NCBI GenBank assembly: GCA_965243485.1
Contig: CBDEVP010000001.1
Span: 3,410,001-3,474,000, forward strand
Direction of reading: 5' to 3'
DNA from: UBA7330 sp965243485
Lineage (GTDB): Bacteria > Bacteroidota > Bacteroidia > Cytophagales > Cyclobacteriaceae
DNA length: 64,000 nucleotides
This document shows positions 35,198 through 44,420 of the stretch, piece by piece. The notes below the pieces were generated by a model, which saw nothing but the letters and a program-made list of their open reading frames with translations, searched no databases and was not told the DNA's origin. Within the stretch, counting starts at the first letter, position 1; every line of letters begins with the position of its first letter. The position numbers were made by a program, and so were the translations under genes.

Positions 35198-36659
35198 TGG
35201 CAGGAATTTGATCCGTTGCAATTTTAGCTGATAAAAGGCAAAGAGGGATACCACCACCGGGATGAACTGAGCCACCACAGAAATAAAGGTTCTTAAATTC
35301 CGAAGAAAAATTCGGATGCCGCAAAAAAGCGGCAAACATCGAATTACTGGATGTGCCATAGAGACTGCCCTGATGCGAGCTGGTCTTTTCTTCAATCCCG
35401 ATCGGATCCAGGATGTCCTCGGTTTCGATGTGATCTTCCAGTTTGACCTTGAGTATCCGGTTCACTTTTTGAATGATGTTCTTCCTGGCCTGGGCAATGA
35501 GGGTCTCCCAATCCTGGCCGGTGTTGCCCGGAACATTGATCATCACAAACCAGTTTTCACATCCTGCAGGTGCATCTTCCGGTATGTCCTTACTCGTGAT
35601 GTTGATATAAACTGTTGGATCGTGATACAGGTTTTTCTTATTAAAGATATGATTAAACTCATTTTTGTAATTGCTCGAAAATAGGATATTGTGAAGGTCA
35701 AGCTCTGCAAAAGTCCTGTTGATGCCCCAGTAGAAGATCACTGCGGAGCTGGACCGCTCCTGCTTCAGTATTTTGTTGGGGTGTTTGGCCTGAGGCAGAA
35801 GCTTTTTGAAAGTGGAGAAGATGTCCATATTCGAAACCACCACATCGGCATTGTAGTGGCCGGTAGGCGTTTCAATACCTGTTGCGGAATTCCCATCTGT
35901 AAGGATCCTGTTTACTCCTTCTCCAAGTTTGAAATTCACCCCCACCTTTTGGGCGAGCCTGTAAAGACTTTGAGAGATCTCATGCATGCCTCCTTTGGGC
36001 AAAAAGGTCCCAAAGTGCATTTCGAGATGAGGGATCATGGACATGATGCCAGGAGTGGAATAGGGGGATGAACCGTTATAGGTAGCATATCGATTGAATA
36101 ACTGGACCAGTTTGGGATCTGAAAAATATTGTTGATTTACTCCATTGAGGGTATTGAAAATGTGCAACCTCCACACCTGTAATACTGACTTCATGGTGTC
36201 AGCAGACAGGTAGGTATCCATTTTATGGAGTGATTTTTCAAGAAAGATACCGGACGTGAGGTCATACTTTTCTTTGTTGCGCAGCAGGTAGTTGACCAGC
36301 GTTTCTTTTTTTACTGAAAAGCTCTGAGCGGCCAGTTCGATAAAGGCATTTTCATCGGCCGGAACGGAAAAAGTGTGTCCATCCTCCCAAAAGTAATTGC
36401 AGACCGTATCTTTTCTGATGTATTCGAATTCCGATTGAGGATCGATGTCAAACAAATCGAAAAGTTCTTCGACGAGATGCGGCATAGTAAAAAGTGAGGG
36501 TCCGAAGTCAAACCGATAGCCTTTATTAGAAAAAGCATGCAGCTTTCCGCCGGTATAGTCATTGGACTCAAAGACTGTAACGTCATATCCCTTCTTTCTA
36601 AGCCTTAAAGCACTGGCCAGACCCGCTATTCCCGAACCGATGATGATCGCTTTTGACAT
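35190..36659 (-). CDS. crtD: CrtI-family carotenoid desaturase, 1-hydroxycarotenoid 3,4-desaturase (CrtD) type
   Basis: This 489-residue FAD enzyme has the N-terminal motif AIIIGSGIAGLASALRLRKKGY. The stretches RFDFGPSLFTMP and VCNYFWEDG, and the C-terminal FCGGSVHPGGGIPLCLLSAKI, resemble Bacteroidota CrtD proteins more than phytoene desaturases, which usually have GPSWYWMP at the first site. CrtD introduces the 3',4' double bond after CruF hydration, and both genes lie here in that pairing. A role as phytoene desaturase CrtI cannot be excluded by eye. The gene stop lies within the start region of the CruF-like gene. Confidence 0.8.
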   Translation of the reverse strand: MSKAIIIGSGIAGLASALRLRKKGYDVTVFESNDYTGGKLHAFSNKGYRFDFGPSLFTMPHLVEELFDLFDIDPQSEFEYIRKDTVCNYFWEDGHTFSVPADENAFIELAAQSFSVKKETLVNYLLRNKEKYDLTSGIFLEKSLHKMDTYLSADTMKSVLQVWRLHIFNTLNGVNQQYFSDPKLVQLFNRYATYNGSSPYSTPGIMSMIPHLEMHFGTFLPKGGMHEISQSLYRLAQKVGVNFKLGEGVNRILTDGNSATGIETPTGHYNADVVVSNMDIFSTFKKLLPQAKHPNKILKQERSSSAVIFYWGINRTFAELDLHNILFSSNYKNEFNHIFNKKNLYHDPTVYINITSKDIPEDAPAGCENWFVMINVPGNTGQDWETLIAQARKNIIQKVNRILKVKLEDHIETEDILDPIGIEEKTSSHQGSLYGTSSNSMFAAFLRHPNFSSEFKNLYFCGGSVHPGGGIPLCLLSAKIATDQIPAID

Positions 36660-36703
36660 GCACTTAAAATATAAAATTTCTTAACCTTGGAATCATCGAA
36701 TTG

Positions 36704-37420
36704 TTAAGTAATGACGCTTTTAAAATCCCATTTCTTTCCTTCCCAGTTACCCTGAAAGTCATAAGGCTGAAACCTGGAAAATAATTCTTCAGAATACCAT
36801 TTCAATTCCCTCGTCAGTCGAATCGCTTTCTGGTGTTCCTTACTCCTGTAGGCAAACTGCTGCATGTCTTTTTCACTTTCCCAAAGGCTGAACGTGGCCA
36901 TCTGTTTAGCTGGAATTTCACCAATGCCTTTTGTGTATATAAGCCCCGAAGCATTTTCGATGGGCTTTTGAGAGGTCGGAACATACTTCCAAAATCGAAG
37001 TAATCTCGACGTTTTAATTGTGGCCCTGGTGATCACAGCCAGGTAGGGGTTTGTTGGATCCAGTTCACTGCTTACTTCGAAAGGATTAGACCCGGACCAT
37101 TCGCCATGAGCTTTGATGTTTTTCATAAATATGGTGGCCCTTTCTTCTGTTTTTCTTTCATACTTTTTAATCAGGGGTGATGATCGAAAAAATTCACGTG
37201 CTGATGCATCATCCTGCCATACCTGTAGTAGTCCGTAAACCGACCAGTCTGGAAAAGGATTGAATCCAAGCCCCTTGCCTGTACCCAGCAATTTATAGAA
37301 AGTCATGCCACCTGTTTTGTTCAGGTGAGCATGTGCAAATTGCATCATGCCAAATGCCCAGACTTTGGAAAGTAATGTTTTATACTTAAAGAAAGTGAGT
37401 GTGGTTACCTGATTGCTCAT
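36704..37420 (-). CDS. crtA: Spheroidene monooxygenase-like protein (CrtA family)
   Basis: This 238-residue protein matches the CrtA family: VTTLTFFKYKT at the start, WAFGMMQFAHAHLNKTGGMTFYKLLGTGKG, FNPFPDWSVYGLLQVWQD, LDPTNPYLAVITRATIKTSRLLRFWKYVP, and ATFSLWESEKDMQQFAYRS. CrtA adds a 2-keto group on acyclic carotenoid ends, using haem and oxygen. It lies 44 bases upstream of crtD on the same strand. In this cluster it would modify the open psi end left after CrtY, CruF and CrtD have acted. Confidence 0.83.
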   Translation of the reverse strand: MSNQVTTLTFFKYKTLLSKVWAFGMMQFAHAHLNKTGGMTFYKLLGTGKGLGFNPFPDWSVYGLLQVWQDDASAREFFRSSPLIKKYERKTEERATIFMKNIKAHGEWSGSNPFEVSSELDPTNPYLAVITRATIKTSRLLRFWKYVPTSQKPIENASGLIYTKGIGEIPAKQMATFSLWESEKDMQQFAYRSKEHQKAIRLTRELKWYSEELFSRFQPYDFQGNWEGKKWDFKSVIT

Positions 37421-37475
37421 ACGCCTTGTAAAGGTATTTGAATAACCTTTTTCAGTGAATGATGTTCAGTCGATC

Positions 37476-38519
37476 TCAGGTCATTGGTTCCTGCTGGCTC
37501 AGGCAATGGAAACTGCCAAGACCCCATACGATGTCGGTGGAATCAATACCTACAACTTCCCTGTCGGTGAACAGATCCCCAAGGATGTCCAGTGCCTCTT
37601 TATCTTTTGAATCATCCCGATAGGTGGGAACAATCACATACTTGTTGGCGATATAAAAATTGGCGTAGGATGCCGGTAAACGCTGGTCACAGTAGATCAC
37701 AGGCTTGGGCATGGGCAGCTCCACTACATTTAATGGCTTCTGGTTGATCCGAAGCTTTTTCAGTGTTTTAAGGTTTTCCTGAAGTGGGATATGATTAAAG
37801 TCCTTTTTGTTGGGCTCTACTACAGTAATCACCGTGTCCGGACTGACAAAACGGGTAATGTCATCGATATGTCCATCCGTATCATCCCCTTCGATACCAT
37901 CCCCCAGCCACCAGACAGTATTCACCCCATAGTAGTCAACTAGGAATTTTTCAATCTGTTTTTGATCAAGATGAGGATTTCGGTTTTTATTGAGCAGACA
38001 GGATATGGTAGTGAGTACAATTCCCTCACCATTGAAGTCGACCGAACCGCCTTCCATGACGATGCCAGGTGAAAATGTTTTCAATCCCTTCTTTTTAGCT
38101 ATCAAACCTGGAATGCGGTTATCAAGGTCAAAAGGTGGATATTTACCTCCCCAGGCGTTGTATTCCCAATTGACAATGACTTTTTCATTGGTTTTAGGAT
38201 TGATCAGAAAAGCAGGTCCATGGTCCCTGCACCAGGCATCGTTAGTTGGGTGATGGTGAAAGGTAACTTGGTCCAGATTTACTCCTGCCTTGTTGAGTTT
38301 TTCGATGGCTAGCCGTTCCATCGTAAGATCGCTCACATTGATGCAGACTTTTTCGCCTTCTGCGACAAGCTTGATGAACTCACAATACGGTTGATAGATC
38401 TTTTCAATTTTCCCCGGCCAGGAATCTTTATTATGGGGCCAGCTCAGCCAGGTGGCTTCATGAGGATACCATTCCGCAGGAAAAGTAAAACCCGCTGACT
38501 TTGGGGTCTGCTTACTCAT
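37476..38519 (-). CDS. aguA: Agmatine deiminase
   Basis: This 347-residue guanidine-modifying enzyme starts at MSKQTPKSAGFTFPAEWYPH; a frame from 38552 runs into aguB and was rejected. It carries AEWYPHEATWLSWPHN, TNDAWCRDHGPAFL, VMEGGSVDFNG and GDDTDGHIDDITRFV with the active-site acids and histidine. The catalytic cysteine is about C339 in GSFHCLSQQEP, close to the canonical GNIHCITQQ. It deiminates agmatine to N-carbamoylputrescine. Its ATG overlaps the end of aguB by eight bases, so the pair is coupled. Confidence 0.94.
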   Translation of the reverse strand: MSKQTPKSAGFTFPAEWYPHEATWLSWPHNKDSWPGKIEKIYQPYCEFIKLVAEGEKVCINVSDLTMERLAIEKLNKAGVNLDQVTFHHHPTNDAWCRDHGPAFLINPKTNEKVIVNWEYNAWGGKYPPFDLDNRIPGLIAKKKGLKTFSPGIVMEGGSVDFNGEGIVLTTISCLLNKNRNPHLDQKQIEKFLVDYYGVNTVWWLGDGIEGDDTDGHIDDITRFVSPDTVITVVEPNKKDFNHIPLQENLKTLKKLRINQKPLNVVELPMPKPVIYCDQRLPASYANFYIANKYVIVPTYRDDSKDKEALDILGDLFTDREVVGIDSTDIVWGLGSFHCLSQQEPMT

Positions 38520-39387
38520 CAATAAACCGCTTTTCGATGGGGGAGTAGGCATCTATCCTTCGGTCTCTTAAAAATGGCCAGTGTATCCTGTATGAATCTG
38601 ACTTTTCCAGATCCACTGACACCACCTTCGTGACCTCCTTGTCGTGAGGTGCTTTGTAATCGATCCACCCAAACGCATTGGTCACAAAGGATCCTCCCCA
38701 ATACTGCATGTCGCCTTCCCAGCCTGTGCGGTTTACTGAGATCACCGGGATACAATTGGCTACTGCATGGGAAGTCTGGATGGTCTGCCAGGCATTGTGC
38801 TGCTCCTTGTTTGTTTGTTCATTCTGGCTCTTGTGCCAGCCGATGGCTGTAGGATAAAAAAGCATCTCGGCACCCATGAGACTGGTGATGCGGGCAGCTT
38901 CGGGATACCATTGATCCCAACAAATCAGCACACCAATTTTTGCATATTTAGTGTCAAAAGTTTTAAATCCCAGGTCTCCCGGAGTAAAGTAAAACTTTTC
39001 AAAGTAGCCGGGATCATCGGGTATATGCATCTTTCGGTACTTACCCAGATAAGAACCGTCTGCATCAATGACAGCTACGGTGTTATGGTAGAGCCCTTCC
39101 GTTCTTTTCTCAAAGAGGGAGGCCACAATGACCACATTATGCTTTTTCGCAACAGGTTGTAACGCCTCTACAGAAGGTCCCGGGATGGGCTCGGCCAGTT
39201 TGAAGTTGTCATAATCTTCTACATCGCAGAAATAAAGGGAGGTGAAGAGTTCCTGCAGACAGATGATCTGTGCGCCGTTATTGGCCGCTTTCTCCACTTC
39301 ACCGATTGCCTTTTGAAGGTTGGCTGATTTGTCGGAGGTACAACTCATCTGAACAAGACCAACGTTAACTGATTTCTTTAAGGACAT
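38512..39387 (-). CDS. aguB: N-carbamoylputrescine amidase
   Basis: This 291-residue nitrilase-superfamily enzyme starts at MSLKKSVNVGLVQMSCTSDK; an in-frame ATG at 39405 would add six residues. The Glu-Lys-Cys triad is E46 (CLQELF), K119 (YRKMHIPDDPGY) and C156 (VLICWDQWYPEAARI). FEKFYFTPGDLGF and YWGGSFV are hallmarks of plant and bacterial carbamoylputrescine amidases. It makes putrescine, CO2 and ammonia from N-carbamoylputrescine. Together with aguA it completes the arginine-decarboxylase route to putrescine. The arginine decarboxylase itself is not in the window. Confidence 0.94.
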   Translation of the reverse strand: MSLKKSVNVGLVQMSCTSDKSANLQKAIGEVEKAANNGAQIICLQELFTSLYFCDVEDYDNFKLAEPIPGPSVEALQPVAKKHNVVIVASLFEKRTEGLYHNTVAVIDADGSYLGKYRKMHIPDDPGYFEKFYFTPGDLGFKTFDTKYAKIGVLICWDQWYPEAARITSLMGAEMLFYPTAIGWHKSQNEQTNKEQHNAWQTIQTSHAVANCIPVISVNRTGWEGDMQYWGGSFVTNAFGWIDYKAPHDKEVTKVVSVDLEKSDSYRIHWPFLRDRRIDAYSPIEKRFIDE

Positions 39388-39536
39388 GCTAAAAATCTTT
39401 GCCACGAATTTCGGTAATTAATGGGGTTTGGACAAAACACTGGTCTTTTTCTGAAATACCTTAGCTTGCCCTTGCATCGCTAAAAGTAAACCACCCCACC
39501 AATATCAGTTATCCTTCGACGGTACCCTCAACCGTT

Positions 39537-39594
39537 CTTAGCACACCATTCCCGGGAGCCCGGAAAGGCGCCTGTCCGCCTCTAATGGGTACTA
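39537..39594 (+). repeat. Interspersed direct repeat, copy 1
   Basis: The shared core runs from TTAGCAC through CATTCCC, GAGCCCGGAAAGG and GCCTGTCCGCC to GGTACTAT. Copy 1 holds a small inverted repeat AGGCG...CGCCT around CCTGTC, and a second, CCGGG-AG-CCCGG. Confidence 0.75.
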
Positions 39595-39616
39595 TAATAT
39601 AAGAAAACTCCAATCG

Positions 39617-39676
39617 CCTTAGCACGTCATTCCCTAGAGCCCGGAAAGGGGCCTGTCCGCCGTACTTAGGTACTAT
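39617..39676 (+). repeat. Interspersed direct repeat, copy 2
   Basis: It lies 80 bases downstream of copy 1 in the same orientation and differs at about a dozen positions. Inverted-repeat positions are partly lost (GGGG in place of GGCG), so the copies have diverged. Confidence 0.75.
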
Positions 39677-39781
39677 GGAAGGCGGGATTCGGGAATCTGT
39701 CATTTTGATGATCGTCATTACATGTGTTTGGAACATCAGTTTTAAAATTGTTCGTAAATTGATTTCATCAACTAACCTTTA

Positions 39782-41371
39782 ATGATGAAGATCTCATCGA
39801 TTTATGCACTCGTCACGATAGCCCTGATCACTAGTCAATGCAGTCAGGATTCGCCATATGAAAACAAGCAGCTTGAAGCTCCCAATATCCTATTCGTCCT
39901 TGCTGACGATCAGTCCTGGCTCCATACGAGTATTTCAGGGGAAAAGAATATACAAACCCCGGGTTTTGACCGGATCGCCAGGGAAGGAGTATTGTTCAAC
40001 AATGCTTTTACCTCTTCACCTTCCTGTACAGCTTCCAGATCAGCAATATTGACGGGACAGGATTTTTGGCGGACTAGGGAGGCTGGATTATTGATGGGAG
40101 CCATCCCTCCGGATCTGCCACTTTTCACACATCAGCTGAAAGATGCCGGGTTTCATGTAGGGTATACCGGAAAAGGGTGGGCACCTGGAAACTGGAGCTA
40201 TCTCGGCCTGGAAAGAGATCCGTTGATCCAGGCTTACAACGATCGAATGGAAGTGGAGATCGCTTATGGAATTGATAGAAGAGACTATACGGCTAATTTT
40301 AGAGACTTTTTGAAGGACCGGAAAGATGGTGAGCCGTTTTTCTTCTGGTTCGGCTCTACAGAGCCGCATCGTGAATATCAGTTTGGAGTGGGAGAGAAGG
40401 AAGGGTGGCTGGACCCTGAAGCTATTGAGGTGCCTGAATTCTGGCCGGATGATGAGGTTGTGCGGCAGGATATCCTGGACTATTATTATGAGATCATGTG
40501 GTATGATACCCATCTGCTGGGGATGATCCATGAATTGGAAGAGATTGGAGAGCTTGACAATACGATCATCATCGTCACCTCTGACAATGGGATGCCCTTT
40601 CCACGGGCCAAGGTGAACCTGTATGACTGGGGCACACACATGCCGCTGGCCATTCGATGGGGAAATAACATTTCAACAGGTAGAGTAGTGGATGACCTCG
40701 TGAGTTTGACAGATATCGCACCGACTATTCTTGAGGCAACAGGTCTTAGTATCCCTGAGGAGGTCACCGGTAAGAGTCTTATTCCTATCCTAAAGAATGA
40801 TCAGGTAGGCATCGTAGATCCTGAAAGAGACCAGGTGTTTTTTGGTTTGGAACGTCATACGTATTGCAGACCCAACGGGTCTACCTATCCTTCGCGGGCG
40901 ATCAGGACACAGGACTACCTGTATATCAGAAACTTTGAACCGGACCGATATCCTACCGGGGGGCCAGGGTTTATTTCATCCAACAAGACCACTCACGGTG
41001 ATGTGGACGCCTGTCCGACCAAGGCTTTTATACTGGCAAATCAGGGAATCATGCCAGCATACTATGAGCTGAACTTTGGAAAGAGACCGGAAGAGGAATT
41101 GTATGAAGTGAAGACTGATCCCGGACAGTTAAATAATCTGGTGGATAATCCGCATTACTCAATGATCAAAGTTGAGATGATCCAACGATTGGAAGCATAC
41201 CTGGTAGCAACCGGAGATCCCAGGGTCAGCGGTGAAGATCCCTGGAAAGGTTATATCTATCATCAACAAACCGGTTTCGGGTCGACTTACAATGCGTCGC
41301 TACCGGACCATCAGCGTTTGAGAGCCCGTTTGAGGCCGAGTGATCATCCCGATCTGAAAGTGGGCAAGTAG
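39782..41371 (+). CDS. Exported sulfatase, heparan N-sulfatase-like
   Basis: This 529-residue protein has a signal peptide of about 20 residues (SIYALVTIALITSQ). Metal ligands lie in NILFVLADDQS (D42, D43). The formylglycine motif CTASRSAILTG places the catalytic cysteine at C82. The later segment TSDNGMPFPRAKVNLYDWGTHMPLAI resembles the sulfamidase (S1_8) subfamily that removes N-sulfate from glucosamine. Activity requires a formylglycine-generating or anSME enzyme, not present in this window. It acts in the periplasm or outside. Substrate class is inferred from the subfamily pattern only. Confidence 0.88.
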   Translation: MMKISSIYALVTIALITSQCSQDSPYENKQLEAPNILFVLADDQSWLHTSISGEKNIQTPGFDRIAREGVLFNNAFTSSPSCTASRSAILTGQDFWRTREAGLLMGAIPPDLPLFTHQLKDAGFHVGYTGKGWAPGNWSYLGLERDPLIQAYNDRMEVEIAYGIDRRDYTANFRDFLKDRKDGEPFFFWFGSTEPHREYQFGVGEKEGWLDPEAIEVPEFWPDDEVVRQDILDYYYEIMWYDTHLLGMIHELEEIGELDNTIIIVTSDNGMPFPRAKVNLYDWGTHMPLAIRWGNNISTGRVVDDLVSLTDIAPTILEATGLSIPEEVTGKSLIPILKNDQVGIVDPERDQVFFGLERHTYCRPNGSTYPSRAIRTQDYLYIRNFEPDRYPTGGPGFISSNKTTHGDVDACPTKAFILANQGIMPAYYELNFGKRPEEELYEVKTDPGQLNNLVDNPHYSMIKVEMIQRLEAYLVATGDPRVSGEDPWKGYIYHQQTGFGSTYNASLPDHQRLRARLRPSDHPDLKVGK

Positions 41372-41539
41372 TCATCTTGTAAAAATATTCTTTTTGCTTT
41401 AAGCCGTTTGGAGATTTTTCTGGAATGTTTTTTGTTAATTGAGTAGTGCTTTAATTGTTTGTATCTTCATGGATTCCTATCAGATTTAACTAAAGCGATC
41501 CATGAAAGTTCTTCTAGATTTTTCATAGAACTGTTGGAG

Positions 41540-44233
41540 ATGAGAATTTCAAATTCAATGTTGATTGAAATTAAACGGATATTGGATCAGTTTGACCAGC
41601 ATATATGTCTCCTGGATGGAGAAGGAAAGATTCTGCTTGTCAATCAGTCATGGACGAAATTCGCAGTTGAAAATGGATCCACACTCGTTTCCTTCGAGGG
41701 CAGAAATTACCTTGAGCTCAGCGGGCAAGAAGACAGAGAAGTAAAAAAATTTATCACTGGGATCAAGAAGGTATTAGCTGGTGAAAGAGCAACCGCCGAG
41801 GTCGAATACCCATGTCATTCACCTTCACAGAAAAGATGGTTTATGGCCACTGCAAGACCAGTAAATCTTGCAGGAAATCGCATTGCACTCATCACCCATG
41901 AAAATGAAACAGCCAGGGTCACCTACCAGAAGGAAGTCCAGGTGCTTCTGGAGATCTCAGATATCATCTACCATGCCGACAATTTTTCTGAAGCCCTGGT
42001 AAAAGTGCTCGAACTGTTTTGTGGAACCGCTCAGTGGGTACTGGGTGAAATATGGTTTCCACAGGACGACTCACCCTTCCTGAAATATAGTGGTTCCTGT
42101 TATTGCCAGAAACAGGACCTCCGGGCTTTTTGCGATGCAGCGGAAACACTCAAATTCAGAAAAGGAACCGGGCTGCCGGGAATTGTATGGGAGACCGGAG
42201 AACCTCATTGGATTGACGATCTGTCTCGTGATAAAAATTTTTTAAGGTCGGAAGTGGCTCAAGGGATCAATTCGGCGTTAGGTGTGCCGGTTATTTTTGA
42301 TGACAGACTTCATGCGATCATCGCTTTTTACCACATTGGATCACAGGAGAGGGATGAGCATCTGATCAATATGATGCTTGGAGTAGCGAAACACCTGGGT
42401 TTACTATTCAGTCAGCTGAGTCTGAAAAAGGATCTGGTCAGACAAAAAGACTTTTTACACAGCATCGTAAATGATCAGACGGACATGATCGTGAGGTGGA
42501 AAAACGACGGTGAACTGACATTTGTAAATGCAGCATTTCATCAAACCTTCGGAAAGACCGGCCAGGAATTGTTGGAAAAAAATTTTTATCAGCTGATCCC
42601 TGAAGAAGAGCTGCCAGCAGTAAAGGATCGGATTAAAAAATTATCCCCAAACAACCCCGTTTCATCCGGTTACCGTAAGGTCCTTTTGCCAGAGGGCACG
42701 CCCGCATGGCAACATTGGACCAATCGGGCTTTTTTTGATGAGGATGGGAATGTGATTGATTATCAAAGTGTGGGACGGGATGTGACTGAAAAGTTAAAAC
42801 TGGAGAAAAAGCTTGAGTCTGAGAAACAACGACTATTTAAAATATTTCAGGAGGCCCCGGTCAGTATGGCCATTGCTAAGGGTGAAGAACACATTTTTGA
42901 AGCTGCCAATCAGGAGTACTACAAACTGACCAGCCGCTCTCCTGATATCATTGGTAAAAGTGTGAGAGAGGTATTTCCCGAACTTGAAGATCACGGGTAT
43001 CTGGATTGGCTTAACAACGTGTACGAGACCGGAGAGACCTTTACCGGAAAGGAAACCTTATTTTACTTCTACCCCGAGGATAGCAATGAACTGGAAGAAA
43101 GATATCTCAATTTTGTTTATCAGGCTTACAGAAACGAGGAAGGAGAGATTGAGGGTATCCTGTATACGGGTGTAGATGTGACAGAGCAGGTACTTGCAAG
43201 GAAAAAAATTGAAAAAGCCCTGCACGAGGTTCAGAACCTGAAGAATCAAATTCTACAGGAGAATATCTATCTAAAAGAAGAGATCAAACATTCTCATGAC
43301 TTTGAGAGCATGGTGTTTGTAAGCAACGAATTCAGGGAAGTCTTAAACCAGGTAGAAAATGTAGCAAAAACAAGTGCGACTGTATTGATCACCGGTGAGA
43401 CTGGCACAGGTAAAGAGCTTATAGCGAGAGCCATTCATGAAACCAGCCCCCGTAAGAATAAACCCATGATCAAAGTCAATATGGCTGCTATACCCAGGGA
43501 TTTGATAGAAAGTGAGTTGTTTGGTCACGAAAAAGGCGCTTTTACCGGTGCTACCGTTTCAAAACCAGGAAAGTTTGAACTGGCAGATAATGGCACTATT
43601 TTTCTTGATGAGATCGGAGAAATGCCTGTGGAGTTGCAAGGGAAGTTGCTCAGGGTGTTGCAAGAAGGGGAAATCGAACGATTAGGAGGCACAAAGACGA
43701 AAAAAATTGACGTCAGGGTAATCGCAGCGACCAACAGGGATCTAAATCAGGCAATCAAACAAAATGAATTCAGAGAAGATCTGTTTTTCCGGCTTAATGT
43801 ATTTCCTATTTCTTTGCCACCTCTCAGAATTCGTCCCAACGACATCCCGATACTTGTTGAACATTTTGTTTCAAAGTATAGCTTGAAGCATTCTAAACCA
43901 ATCAGTTCGATTCCTAAAAATGTTATGAATTACCTGATGAGTTATGAATGGCCAGGAAACGTAAGAGAACTTGAAAATATGGTTGAGAGGGCGGTGATTC
44001 TTTCAAGAGGTCAGCGACTGACTATCCCTGTCAGGAATATTCTATTTGATCAGGATGAGGCCTGGGCAATGGGGGACTCTCTTGATGAAATCGTGGAACA
44101 GCACATAAGGAGTGTTTTAATCAAATGTAACTGGAAGATTGAAGGGGCTGGAGGAGCGGCAGAAAAACTACAAATTAAGCCGAGTACCTTACGTGACAAA
44201 ATGAAGAAATTCAGTATTTCCCGACCAGAATAA
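41540..44233 (+). CDS. Sigma-54-dependent activator with PAS and GAF sensor domains
   Basis: The start was placed at MRISNSMLIEIKRILDQ (897 residues); the frame stays open from a TTG at 41459 but that extension looks non-coding. Domains in order: PAS about 5-125 (QHICLLDGEGKILLVNQSW), GAF about 140-300, PAS about 310-440, PAS about 445-560, a short coiled coil, and the AAA+ domain from about 590. Walker A is GETGTGKE, the sigma-54 contact GAFTGA is intact, and Walker B is TIFLDEIGEMP. A Fis-type helix-turn-helix closes the protein. There is no receiver domain, so small-molecule sensing is likely. No -24/-12 targets were pinned down nearby. Confidence 0.9.
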   Translation: MRISNSMLIEIKRILDQFDQHICLLDGEGKILLVNQSWTKFAVENGSTLVSFEGRNYLELSGQEDREVKKFITGIKKVLAGERATAEVEYPCHSPSQKRWFMATARPVNLAGNRIALITHENETARVTYQKEVQVLLEISDIIYHADNFSEALVKVLELFCGTAQWVLGEIWFPQDDSPFLKYSGSCYCQKQDLRAFCDAAETLKFRKGTGLPGIVWETGEPHWIDDLSRDKNFLRSEVAQGINSALGVPVIFDDRLHAIIAFYHIGSQERDEHLINMMLGVAKHLGLLFSQLSLKKDLVRQKDFLHSIVNDQTDMIVRWKNDGELTFVNAAFHQTFGKTGQELLEKNFYQLIPEEELPAVKDRIKKLSPNNPVSSGYRKVLLPEGTPAWQHWTNRAFFDEDGNVIDYQSVGRDVTEKLKLEKKLESEKQRLFKIFQEAPVSMAIAKGEEHIFEAANQEYYKLTSRSPDIIGKSVREVFPELEDHGYLDWLNNVYETGETFTGKETLFYFYPEDSNELEERYLNFVYQAYRNEEGEIEGILYTGVDVTEQVLARKKIEKALHEVQNLKNQILQENIYLKEEIKHSHDFESMVFVSNEFREVLNQVENVAKTSATVLITGETGTGKELIARAIHETSPRKNKPMIKVNMAAIPRDLIESELFGHEKGAFTGATVSKPGKFELADNGTIFLDEIGEMPVELQGKLLRVLQEGEIERLGGTKTKKIDVRVIAATNRDLNQAIKQNEFREDLFFRLNVFPISLPPLRIRPNDIPILVEHFVSKYSLKHSKPISSIPKNVMNYLMSYEWPGNVRELENMVERAVILSRGQRLTIPVRNILFDQDEAWAMGDSLDEIVEQHIRSVLIKCNWKIEGAGGAAEKLQIKPSTLRDKMKKFSISRPE

Positions 44234-44274
44234 CCCACGTAATAGCGCGGGAAACAAACGAAGAGCTAATATTA

Positions 44275-44292
44275 ACCACGAAATACCGTGGT
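44275..44292 (+). terminator. Weak hairpin after the sigma-54 activator
   Basis: Arms ACCACG and CGTGGT enclose AAATAC, followed by CTTATTAG. It could end the activator transcript, but the T tract is poor. Confidence 0.3.
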
Positions 44293-44420
44293 CTTATTAG
44301 TTCAGATCATCACTTCCTGATATTTAGATAACTGATAATCAAGTGAATAGAAAATAGCATTACGTTTGTTGATTTTTTGGCACATGCATTGATACCGCCA
44401 TTTCAATAGTAGATCATTAA

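Larger units (their letters stand above)
39406..39781. other. Gene-free interval with two 58-base direct repeats
   Basis: No gene was found between the aguB start and the sulfatase start. A 75-codon open frame here (39509-39736, minus) reads the repeats themselves and is not credible. The two repeat copies are listed below; the last 60 bases before the sulfatase gene are AT-rich and probably hold its promoter. Confidence 0.6.

Noticed and set aside
35190..36659. Calling the desaturase phytoene desaturase CrtI
   Set aside because: The GPSLFTMP and GGSVHPGGGIPL segments and the CruF neighbour fit CrtD better, although CrtI is not fully excluded.
39509..39736. A 75-codon open frame on the minus strand with an internal repeat (GGQAPFRA twice)
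   Set aside because: It only translates the two DNA direct repeats; no start context, no homology and a location in a non-coding gap.
40088..40639. A 183-codon open frame antisense to the sulfatase
   Set aside because: Shadow of a strongly supported gene on the other strand.
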